The notes under the pieces were generated by a model that made no database searches, was not told where the DNA came from, and saw only the letters and a list, made by a program, of their open reading frames with translations. A stretch of 10,503 bases of DNA, from assembly GCA_018825865.1 (NCBI GenBank), contig JAHKAF010000107.1, positions 1 through 10,503 on the forward strand, given 5' to 3'. This document shows, piece after piece, positions 5,183 through 9,786 of the stretch. The stretch's first letter is position 1; every line of letters starts with the position of its first letter. The stretch is from Nanobdellota archaeon (GTDB lineage Archaea > Nanobdellota > Nanobdellia > Pacearchaeales > GW2011-AR1). The translations under genes and the position numbers were made by a program.

Positions 5183-6648
5183 CAAATCCCCCTCACCTTA
5201 CTTCCATTCCCCACATCCTCGACAATAAAACCTTTCTCTTTAATTTCATCCCTCAAATCATCAGCATTTTTCCAATCTTTTTTCTTCCGTACTTTTTCTC
5301 TTTCGTCGACGAGTTTCTGAACTTCTTTAGGAATTTTAATCTCCACCTTCTCCAACAACTTCAATCCAAAAACTTCATCCATCTTTTTTATTGTCTGAAG
5401 TTTTCCTTCGGCTTTGTCGTCACGAACAAGCTTCCATAAAACCTGTAAAGCTTTAGGGGTATTCAAATCATCATTCATCGCAGTTTCAAATTCTTTAAGA
5501 TATTTTTTATTTGCCCCTTGTAAAAATTTTTCTCTAAAATTTTTCGGGGCCTCGTAGAGGTTCTTGCACCTCTTTGGTGTACGCCTGTGGTGTTTGCCGT
5601 CGTCACTGAGTTCAGAAATTATGTTTTTCAGACGCTGGTATGTCTGCTGAGCTGATTTCAAATTTTCTAAATCAAAAACTAATTTCTTTCTATAATGCGT
5701 AAACAAACACAAATATCTTAATTCCATTGGAGAAAAATCTTTTTTCACTAAGTCTGAAAGAGTCATGATGTTCCCCCCACTCTTTGACATCTTACCTTCT
5801 TTTAATGTAAGGTGATTACTGTGCATCCAATATTTCACCCACGGACTTTTTCCAGTAACTGATTCTGTTTGAGCAATTTCATTTGTGTGATGAACTGAAA
5901 TGTGGTCAACCCCTCCTGTGTGAATATCAAACTGCTCTCCTAGATGTTTCATTGACATTGCAGAACATTCAATATGCCAGCCAGGAAACCCCTTGCCCCA
6001 CGGAGAATCCCATAACATCAAATGGTTCTTGTGCTTTCCAACACCTTTAAACCACAAAACAAAATCCTGTGGATTCTTTTTCTCCTCATCGACTTTAACT
6101 CTTGCACCAGCCTTCAAATCACTCAATTTTAATTTAGCTAATTTATGGTAATTCTTGAACTTACTGACGTCAAAATAAACTGCGCTCTCAGATTCATAAG
6201 CAAAACCTTTCTTCTCCATAACTTTTACCATTTCAATCATTTCCTTGACATACTTTGTTGCATGGGGCCACGCATCTGGTTCAAGAATATTCAACTTCTC
6301 TAAATCTTCCTTAAACACCTCTTCATATTTTTGTGCTATTTTCAACATAGAATCTTTTGTCAACGGAAGCCCTTCTCTCTTAATAGCCTTCACCATTTTG
6401 TCCTCTCCTTCATCAGCGTCGGAAGTCAAATGCCCTACATCCGTTATATTAATTATATGCTTAACCTTATAGTCATTAAACTGAAGCGTTCTTATTAGAA
6501 TATCCTCAAAAACATATCGCCTCATATTTCCAATATGTTGATACCAATAAACAGTCGGCCCACATCCATAAATCCCAACCTCTTTATCCTTAATCGGTTT
6601 GAAAACTTCCTTTTTTCTTGTTAAAGTATTATATAATTTCAATGGCAT
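5182..6648 (-). CDS. cysS: Cysteinyl-tRNA synthetase
   Basis: This class I synthetase charges tRNA-Cys with cysteine in the cytosol. With the start at the ATG at 6648 it is 488 aa. Visible features are the HIGN signature (38-41) in QHIGNMRRY, the zinc ligands C29, C228 (HIECS), H253 and E257 (HHTNE), and KMSKS (286-290). A helical anticodon-binding half follows with MNDDLNTPKALQVLW, and then the conserved C-terminal WKNADDLRDEIKEKGF. A TTG seven codons upstream is possible, but a TATA box centred 26 nt before 6648 favours the ATG and a leaderless mRNA. Residues about 348-369 (SDDGKHHRRTPKRCKNLYEA) form a basic, locally GC-rich stretch in the variable linker that looks inserted. It is the first gene of a coupled trio with the SGNH hydrolase and DUF6485 genes. 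Confidence 0.96.
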   Translation of the reverse strand: MPLKLYNTLTRKKEVFKPIKDKEVGIYGCGPTVYWYQHIGNMRRYVFEDILIRTLQFNDYKVKHIINITDVGHLTSDADEGEDKMVKAIKREGLPLTKDSMLKIAQKYEEVFKEDLEKLNILEPDAWPHATKYVKEMIEMVKVMEKKGFAYESESAVYFDVSKFKNYHKLAKLKLSDLKAGARVKVDEEKKNPQDFVLWFKGVGKHKNHLMLWDSPWGKGFPGWHIECSAMSMKHLGEQFDIHTGGVDHISVHHTNEIAQTESVTGKSPWVKYWMHSNHLTLKEGKMSKSGGNIMTLSDLVKKDFSPMELRYLCLFTHYRKKLVFDLENLKSAQQTYQRLKNIISELSDDGKHHRRTPKRCKNLYEAPKNFREKFLQGANKKYLKEFETAMNDDLNTPKALQVLWKLVRDDKAEGKLQTIKKMDEVFGLKLLEKVEIKIPKEVQKLVDEREKVRKKKDWKNADDLRDEIKEKGFIVEDVGNGSKVRGI

Positions 6649-6669
6649 GATATCCTTAAGAAATCTCAA

Positions 6670-6679
6670 TTTAAATAAC
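6670..6679 (-). promoter_or_regulatory. TATA-like box of the cysS operon
   Basis: TTATTTAAAT on the minus strand is centred 26 nt before the ATG at 6648 and starts 3 bp after the stop codon of the upstream pilin-like gene. The spacing decides the cysS start. Confidence 0.6.
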
Positions 6680-6682
6680 TAA

Positions 6683-7246
6683 TTATTCACTTTCTATAAC
6701 CAAGTCAACATCAACACTCGCCCCGTAAGGGCTGTTGCCTTTTTCAATTAGAACTGAATATCTGATTTGGCAAGGAGGTGTTGATTCAGGAATTCCAAAT
6801 CTTATGAATACTGGGTCGTCCATCATGTTTCCTGCAGGAATTACGATGTTATTTCTGTCTTTACCGAGGGTAATTAAGTCCTCTGCTTCAGAGAGCCTCA
6901 TATCACAACTTGTCTCTTCCGCAGAAATTGAATACGAAAATGAGCTCGCACTTCCTTCCACATTCCTTATAGAAAAACCAAACCCTAAATCCTGCTGACC
7001 TTTTTGTATTTTAACCAATCTTGTCGGAGGATAAACAACAATCTTTCTTGAACTATCTTCTGCGAATAATTTGTTAATTTCACCTTTAACTGCCTGGTCA
7101 ATTCCATTAATGTTTTCCACAGCACCTTTGAAGATCGTCCTCACTAAAATCAATCCAAGAATCAAAACAGTCATAAGCAGAACAATCGTTACAATAGTCC
7201 CGACGCTCATTTCCATCGCTGCCTTTTTAGAAGTTATAGGTTTCAT
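6683..7246 (-). CDS. Archaeal pilin-like (class III signal) membrane-anchored protein
   Basis: The 187-aa protein opens with a short basic leader (MKPITSKKAAMEMS) followed by one long hydrophobic helix at about residues 14-38 (VGTIVTIVLLMTVLILGLI), as in archaeal type IV pilins and archaellins. The remaining 150 residues look like a secreted beta-rich domain with two cysteines (in SCDM and PPCQIR) that could form a disulfide. The leader-peptidase context KKAAMEM is not the canonical one, so processing by a prepilin peptidase is likely but not shown. Very similar N-termini are common in Woesearchaeota/Pacearchaeota. The ATG follows the stop of the upstream membrane protein by one base (TAA-A-ATG), so the two are a coupled pair. 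It could be a pilus subunit or simply an anchored surface protein. Confidence 0.72.
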   Translation of the reverse strand: MKPITSKKAAMEMSVGTIVTIVLLMTVLILGLILVRTIFKGAVENINGIDQAVKGEINKLFAEDSSRKIVVYPPTRLVKIQKGQQDLGFGFSIRNVEGSASSFSYSISAEETSCDMRLSEAEDLITLGKDRNNIVIPAGNMMDDPVFIRFGIPESTPPCQIRYSVLIEKGNSPYGASVDVDLVIESE

Positions 7247-7247
7247 T

Positions 7248-7514
7248 TTATATTGTAGGAAAATTAGGTAGGTTTTTTGAAATATAAACTGTTAGGAGAA
7301 TTGTTACAACAAACAAAACTATACTTAAGATTATTCCAATTGTACTCAGCTTCTTTGCTTTTTTTGATAAAAGCGTGTTTTGTTTTTTACTTTGGACGAT
7401 TCCGATTATTCCGAATACAACCCCAGCCAGAGGCGTAAAGAAAGCCATGACTATGCTAATCACTCCAAAGACATAAGCAACAACTTCCATATCCCCACTT
7501 TTTTTATCTGCCAT
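7248..7514 (-). CDS. DUF4190-like small multi-pass membrane protein
   Basis: Starting at the ATG at 7514, this is an 88-aa protein with about three membrane segments: a hairpin at residues 10-43 (VVAYVFGVISIVMAFFTPLA, then GVVFGIIGIVQSKK) and a third helix at 57-80 preceded by SKKAKKLSTIG. The pattern of a Gly-rich double helix, a G-I-I-G-I motif and K-A-K-K-L-x-x-I-G-I is that of DUF4190-type proteins, whose function is unknown. The frame is open for 31 more codons upstream, but that extension crosses a GC-rich structured region. A TATA box centred 27 nt before 7514 shows that the shorter, leaderless form is the real one. It is the first gene of a pair with the pilin-like protein. Confidence 0.72.
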   Translation of the reverse strand: MADKKSGDMEVVAYVFGVISIVMAFFTPLAGVVFGIIGIVQSKKQNTLLSKKAKKLSTIGIILSIVLFVVTILLTVYISKNLPNFPTI

Positions 7515-7536
7515 TCTTATAACTAATAAAATTGTT

Positions 7537-7546
7537 TTTATAAATG
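7537..7546. promoter_or_regulatory. Near-palindromic TATA box, possibly firing in both directions
   Basis: TTTTATAAAT reads as a good TATA box on both strands. On the minus strand it is 27 nt before the ATG at 7514. On the plus strand, 26-27 nt downstream is 7568, exactly where the GC-rich hairpin begins. Confidence 0.5.
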
Positions 7547-7567
7547 TTTTTAATTTGTCCCAACTCC

Positions 7568-7614
7568 CGACCTCGCACGAGAATGGATAAATAATACCTT
7601 CTACCACGAAGTCG
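7568..7614. ncRNA. Candidate structured RNA hairpin in a GC-rich island
   Basis: CGACCTCG (7568-7575) and CGAAGTCG (7607-7614) pair over 8 bp including one G-U. After a 4x4 internal loop (CACG / ACCA), AGAATGG pairs with CCTTCT with one bulged base, closed by a 10-nt A/T loop. The block stands out from the AT-rich surroundings. The 5' base matches the start site predicted from the plus-strand TATA box at 7537-7546, and a T-run at about 7680-7686 could end a plus-strand RNA of roughly 115 nt. I do not recognise C/D or H/ACA boxes. The minus strand cannot be excluded: it has AT-rich TATA-like sequence near 7639-7648. This is a prediction from base pairing only. Confidence 0.4.
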
Positions 7615-7748
7615 CTCGCCCACCCTAAGAGACATAGTTAATTTAATAGCTTCGCATTATATGTTGAGCAACCAAGCCCTGTTTTTATTGTTATCAGTTT
7701 TATAATCAATACGACGAGTTTACGAGGAGCAATAAATTAAAACAAAAA
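7615..7748. other. Non-coding spacer between hairpin island and tRNA-Phe
   Basis: There is no credible protein frame here. The left edge (7615-7625) is C-rich on the plus strand, that is, GGGTGGG on the minus strand. Together with GGG runs at 7557-7568 this gives four G3 tracts on the minus strand around the hairpin. The rest is AT-rich with T-runs (7680-7686) and an A-run (7744-7748). Confidence 0.5.
7735..7748 (-). terminator. T-rich terminator after tRNA-Phe
   Basis: Directly after the discriminator base the minus strand reads TTTTTGTTTTAATTT, the oligo-T type of signal that ends archaeal tRNA transcripts. Confidence 0.55.
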
Positions 7749-7820
7749 TGGGACGAGGGGGATTTGAACCCCCGACACCTAGATCTTCAGTCTAGTGCTC
7801 TCCCCCTGAGCTACCGTCCC
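7749..7820 (-). tRNA. tRNA-Phe (GAA)
   Basis: A complete cloverleaf can be drawn. Acceptor GGGACGG pairs with TCGTCCC (last pair G-U). The D arm is GCTC/GAGC. The anticodon stem is CTAGA/TCTAG with loop CTGAAGA, so the anticodon is GAA. The T stem is GGGGG/CCCCC with loop TTCAAAT. The discriminator is A, as expected for tRNA-Phe. There is no intron, and the CCA end is not encoded (ATTTT follows), so the tail must be added after 3' trimming. The variable loop has the short 5-nt length. The gene is single, with its own TATA box 28 nt upstream, so transcription probably begins at or very near the mature 5' end. Confidence 0.97.
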
Positions 7821-7843
7821 GTAAACAATAAAAGAATGGGGAG

Positions 7844-7852
7844 TTTTTTAAA
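7844..7852 (-). promoter_or_regulatory. TATA box of tRNA-Phe
   Basis: TTTAAAAAA on the minus strand is centred about 28 nt upstream of the tRNA 5' end at 7820, the standard archaeal distance. Confidence 0.6.
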
Positions 7853-7883
7853 TGTTTAGAATATCTATTTTTGATTACACAAA

Positions 7884-7894
7884 TTCTTAAAAAG
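7884..7894 (+). promoter_or_regulatory. TATA-like box for the 111-aa gene
   Basis: TTCTTAAAAAG is centred 26 nt before the ATG at 7915, so the mRNA is probably leaderless. It lies back to back with the tRNA-Phe promoter. Confidence 0.5.
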
Positions 7895-7914
7895 AGTAAT
7901 TAGATAAATTTAAC

Positions 7915-8250
7915 ATGGCAATTATTCCAGCAGGAGTTAAAGTAGCAGATTCTTCACTTGGAGTGGCTTATAGAGATAGAAAAGGAAATGTATTTTTTAT
8001 GATTCCTCGTTCTATGCAAGAGATTATAGAATCAAGAGTTACAAATGGGAGGGGTTATATGAACCCAGAAGATTTGAAAAGTAGGTTAAATATCCCTTAT
8101 GCCGAAAACCCTTTTAAAAATAATATTACTCCAGAAATTTTTTGTTATAGGAGAATGGAACTTCCTAAATTTATCGGGTGGAATGAAGATTTAAGGAATG
8201 GTCATCCATCCTATGAAAAACTTATTCATACAATTATTTCTTTACCATAA
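7915..8250 (+). CDS. Hypothetical protein, 111 aa
   Basis: I do not recognise this family. The protein is soluble, with a short N-terminal beta-like part (residues 1-31, ending in the strand GNVFFMIPR) followed by mixed helices. Tryptophan, tyrosine and proline are frequent in the C-terminal third (RRMELPKFIGWNEDL, then HPSYEKLIHTIISL). Coding character is good: normal AT-rich codon use, an ATG with a well-spaced TATA box, and an end 5 bp before the RNase P RNA-like element on the opposite strand. It stands alone between a tRNA and an RNA gene, a position often occupied by recently gained genes, but no integrase or repeat supports transfer. No catalytic motif is visible. Confidence 0.7.
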   Translation: MAIIPAGVKVADSSLGVAYRDRKGNVFFMIPRSMQEIIESRVTNGRGYMNPEDLKSRLNIPYAENPFKNNITPEIFCYRRMELPKFIGWNEDLRNGHPSYEKLIHTIISLP

Positions 8251-8254
8251 AATA

Positions 8255-8376
8255 GTAAGTCGAGAATAGACCACCTTTATGCAAATCACTGCGTGGATTT
8301 GCGTTCGAACTTGTTTGATGAAACCATGCAAAGTTGCAAAGCAATCTTTGTGTAGCGTAGCGAGGGGGCTATTAGT
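8255..8376 (-). ncRNA. Diverged second copy of the RNase P RNA 3'-terminal module
   Basis: Downstream of the RNase P RNA, the minus-strand segment at 8277-8255 matches its 3' end (8399-8377) at 18 of 23 bases, 122 bp away. Both copies have the order hairpin, AAGGTGG, YCTATTC, CTTAC. The hairpin in this copy is GCAAATC/GATTTGC (8281-8287 with 8296-8302), a perfect 7-bp stem. The diagnostic ACAGAA of RNase P is replaced by CATAAA. The CTCGACTTAC end can pair with the 5' end of the RNase P RNA as well as the nearer copy does. The segment also contains an 11-nt stretch (8314-8324) that is the exact complement of an RNase P loop (8482-8492). It is either a degenerate duplication or a 3' extension of the RNA. 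Confidence 0.5.
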
Positions 8377-8707
8377 GTAAGCTAGGAATAGGCCACCTTC
8401 TGTTGTTCTTCGCGTTAGCAAACAGAACATGTTGACATTCGACTAAGCCCTCTCAAAGAGGTTGCACCAGTTGAGATAGTCGTTTCATCAAATCCAATAT
8501 CTCTCAGCTTCCTCCACGAGTTCATTGCTCGATACTGGCTGTGGCGTTTCTTTACTAGAGCTTTGCCTCGCGACAATCTTCCTTTCGAAAGACAACTCCT
8601 GCTGGTCTGACATAGTCAGGGTGGGCGGACCTTCCTCAGAATTCGACAATCATATTTATCGTCTGTCTATTTAAAGACTGAACTCCGAAGTCAACTACCC
8701 GGCTTAC
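8377..8707 (-). ncRNA. rnpB: RNase P RNA, catalytic RNA of tRNA 5' maturation
   Basis: The conserved core can be read on the minus strand. CR-I is GAGGAAGGTCC (8637-8627), with the P4 5' strand GCCCACC (8626-8620). CR-V is ACAGAAGGTGGCC, with the P4 3' strand at 8397-8391 and one bulged base. P1 pairs GTAAGC at the 5' end (8707-8702) with GCTTAC at the 3' end (8382-8377). P2 pairs about 10 bp with one bulge (8695-8686 with 8441-8431). GAAACGCCACAG fits the CR-II/III region, and GGTGCAACC (8468-8460) is a candidate L15 for tRNA CCA pairing. P3 appears as a three-way junction (GAGTTC/GAATTC enclosing two hairpins). A TATA box 26 nt upstream sets the 5' end at 8707. At about 331 nt the size is normal for archaea. 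An extra hairpin (8405-8428) lies between P2 and P4. Confidence 0.88.
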
Positions 8708-8726
8708 AAAAATAAAGAGGATAAGA

Positions 8727-8738
8727 GGTTTTTAAGTT
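8727..8738 (-). promoter_or_regulatory. TATA box of the RNase P RNA gene
   Basis: ACTTAAAAACC on the minus strand is centred 26 nt before 8707, the base where helix P1 begins. This is independent support for the RNA 5' end. Confidence 0.6.
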
Positions 8739-8777
8739 TTGTGTTCAGTATCTTTTTCAGATTATTTTTTAATAACT

Positions 8778-8936
8778 TTATTTCCTATAATGATTCACAA
8801 TTGCTCCGATTGCTCCGATGAAAACTATTGTAGGAAACCATGGAAAATAAAATTGCATAACCCCCAAATCTCCCAAAAACCAACCTCCTGCCAGCACCAA
8901 AACAATCACCCAAAACGTCGGAAATTCTTTTGCCAT
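8778..8936 (-). CDS. Small two-helix membrane protein, 52 aa
   Basis: A 52-codon gene from the ATG at 8936 to TAA at 8778-8780. It encodes MAKEFP, a membrane helix (residues 7-24, FWVIVLVLAGGWFLG), a short aromatic turn (MQFYFPWFP), a second helix (35-48, TIVFIGAIGAIV) and the basic end NHYRK. The Trp/Phe/Tyr belt at the turn and the basic C-terminus make a sensible topology with both ends in the cytosol. I know similar tiny membrane proteins from DPANN genomes but cannot name a function. A TATA-like box lies at about 8976-8988, so a leader of about 20 nt with a weak AGAGAT site is possible. It lies 70 bp upstream of the RNase P RNA on the same strand, which has its own TATA box. Confidence 0.7.
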   Translation of the reverse strand: MAKEFPTFWVIVLVLAGGWFLGDLGVMQFYFPWFPTIVFIGAIGAIVNHYRK

Positions 8937-8975
8937 TTTTATTAATCTCTTTTAATTAAGATAATTAAGTTGATA

Positions 8976-8988
8976 GATTATTTAAATG
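8976..8988 (-). promoter_or_regulatory. TATA-like box for the 52-aa membrane protein
   Basis: CATTTAAATAATC on the minus strand is about 46 nt from the ATG at 8936, leaving an AT-rich leader. A second AT-rich stretch at 8949-8960 is an alternative. Confidence 0.35.
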
Positions 8989-8998
8989 TTTCTCGAGG

Positions 8999-9259
8999 CT
9001 AATAAACATATGAGAGAGTAATCTTTTTTTCAAAAGATTCTTGTAATGCTGTTAAGAATTCTACTACTTTTGGGTCTTCAGGTTTTAATCCAGCTAACTC
9101 TAAAGGATTATATCTTTGGTTTAAGAGTGATAGATGGAGGTCTATTCTTTGTTCAGTTTCTCCAATACCTCCTCTATAATATTGCAAATAAAATTGTATT
9201 ATTCTGGCTTTTAATGTTTCAAAAAGAGGGTCGTTTCCTCCATTAAGATTTTTGTTCAC
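8999..9259 (-). CDS. Hypothetical protein, 86 aa
   Basis: I do not recognise this family. The protein appears all-helical and soluble: FETLKARIIQFYLQYY (residues 13-28), TEQRIDLHLSLLNQRY (35-50), and PKVVEFLTALQESFEKK (63-79), linked by Gly/Asn/Pro turns. Such three-helix proteins include DNA-binding and adaptor domains, but no specific motif can be named. The only start for this length is GTG at 9259; there is no ATG further in, and the upstream TATA-like sequence (about 9283-9292) is weak. The frame ends 62 bp upstream of the 52-aa gene. It faces away from the plus-strand cassette at 9461 across a 200-bp AT-rich region, so the two may be divergently regulated. Amino-acid composition looks genuine, not random. 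Confidence 0.6.
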   Translation of the reverse strand: MNKNLNGGNDPLFETLKARIIQFYLQYYRGGIGETEQRIDLHLSLLNQRYNPLELAGLKPEDPKVVEFLTALQESFEKKITLSYVY

Positions 9260-9305
9260 TCTTAAACTTTTTCTCTCACGAAGAGATATTAGATTAGTAT
9301 GAAAT

Positions 9306-9352
9306 TATAATTAGATAATCTTCTATAAAAATAAGATTCTATTCTAATTATA
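9306..9352. repeat. Long imperfect inverted repeat in the divergent spacer
   Basis: TATAATTAGA (9306-9315) and TCTAATTATA (9343-9352) are perfect inverse copies. Inside, AATCTT (9317-9322) pairs with AAGATT (9333-9338), leaving a 10-nt loop. The 250-bp stretch 9260-9507 is otherwise very AT-rich and holds only this element, the TATA box at 9421 and the mini-ORF. Its place between divergent genes suits an operator or a cruciform; there is no downstream T-run as in a terminator. Confidence 0.6.
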
Positions 9353-9420
9353 TAATCCAGAATATAATAACAAAATTAAAATGAGATATCTTTACCCTTT
9401 AATTGAAATAAAAAGCAAAA

Positions 9421-9430
9421 TGTATATATT
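9421..9430 (+). promoter_or_regulatory. TATA box of the phage-like/ASCH cassette
   Basis: TGTATATATT is the strongest TATA box in the window. It predicts a start near 9452, giving a leader of about 55 nt before the ATG at 9508 and about 9 nt before the mini-ORF ATG at 9461. Confidence 0.6.
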
Positions 9431-9460
9431 GGACTAAAGAGAACGCCTAAGAAATTTGTT

Positions 9461-9502
9461 ATGGTTCCAATAGCAAAAATTAAAAACATAGAATTCTTCT
9501 AA
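9461..9502 (+). CDS. Possible 13-codon leader ORF
   Basis: ATG at 9461 opens a frame for MVPIAKIKNIEFF, ending with TAA at 9500-9502, 5 nt before the next ATG. It is the first ATG after the predicted transcript start. It could be a leader peptide, the stub of a lost gene, or chance. No ribosome site is visible. Confidence 0.25.
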   Translation: MVPIAKIKNIEFF

Positions 9503-9507
9503 AGAAC

Positions 9508-9747
9508 ATGGTAAAGAGGTGGATACAAAGAGCAATTCATCAGCCAGGAAGGTTGCACAGGGACCTTGAAATACCAAAAGGCACAAAAATTCCTATTGAA
9601 TTGCTGAATAAAATCATCAGGGCAAATGCAGGGCAGACAATAACAAATCCGACGAGGACAGGGAAGAAAAAGATAAAAGTGACGAGAAAGATTGAACAGC
9701 GCGCGATTCTTGCAAGGAATTTGAAGATACTTTCCAGAAGAAAATGA
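9508..9747 (+). CDS. Small basic protein of a phage-associated type
   Basis: The 79-aa protein is strongly basic. It begins MVKRWIQRAIHQPGRLHRDL, followed by IPKGTKIP, resembling the K-W-I-x-x-A-I-K-x-P-G-x-L-x-x-x-L-G-I-x-x-G-x-x-I-P start of small conserved proteins that I know from phage and prophage genomes and some archaea. The second half is a Lys/Arg-rich region (GKKKIKVTRKIEQRAILARNLK), typical of the R-A-x-L-A-x-x-L end of that family. Function is unknown; nucleic-acid binding is plausible from the charge. The ATG has no alternative in-frame start, because the frame is closed just upstream. The stop overlaps the ATG of the next short frame (ATGA), and a strong TATA box lies 78 nt upstream. 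It appears intact. Confidence 0.7.
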   Translation: MVKRWIQRAIHQPGRLHRDLEIPKGTKIPIELLNKIIRANAGQTITNPTRTGKKKIKVTRKIEQRAILARNLKILSRRK

Positions 9748-9782
9748 AAATAAAACCTGTCTTTGCATGGCATAATTTCTAG
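9744..9782 (+). pseudogene. Truncated 12-codon stub of a phage-type protein
   Basis: The ATG overlaps the stop of the preceding gene (ATGA) and the frame reads MKIKPVFAWHNF, then TAG. This resembles the N-terminus of a conserved phage/prophage protein beginning M-K-I-x-P-x-F-A-W-Y-D-x-W-x-G, where the residue after F is usually Trp. Here a TAG stands where TGG would be expected, and nothing downstream continues the family pattern. I read it as a remnant cut down to its first dozen codons and replaced by the ASCH gene, which starts 4 nt after the stop. Because the match is short, chance is possible. Confidence 0.4.
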
Positions 9783-9786
9783 ATAA

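Noticed and set aside
7515..7607. N-terminal extension of the DUF4190-like protein by 31 codons
   Set aside because: It would cross the TATA box and hairpin island; the box lies 27 nt before the ATG at 7514.
8242..8430. Minus-strand frame of 62 codons over the RNase P 3' region
   Set aside because: It overlaps structured RNA with conserved RNase P elements, and its sequence follows the RNA helices.
9499..9773. Two minus-strand frames opposite the basic 79-aa gene
   Set aside because: Antisense shadows of a Lys/Arg-rich gene; no start signals and no family resemblance.
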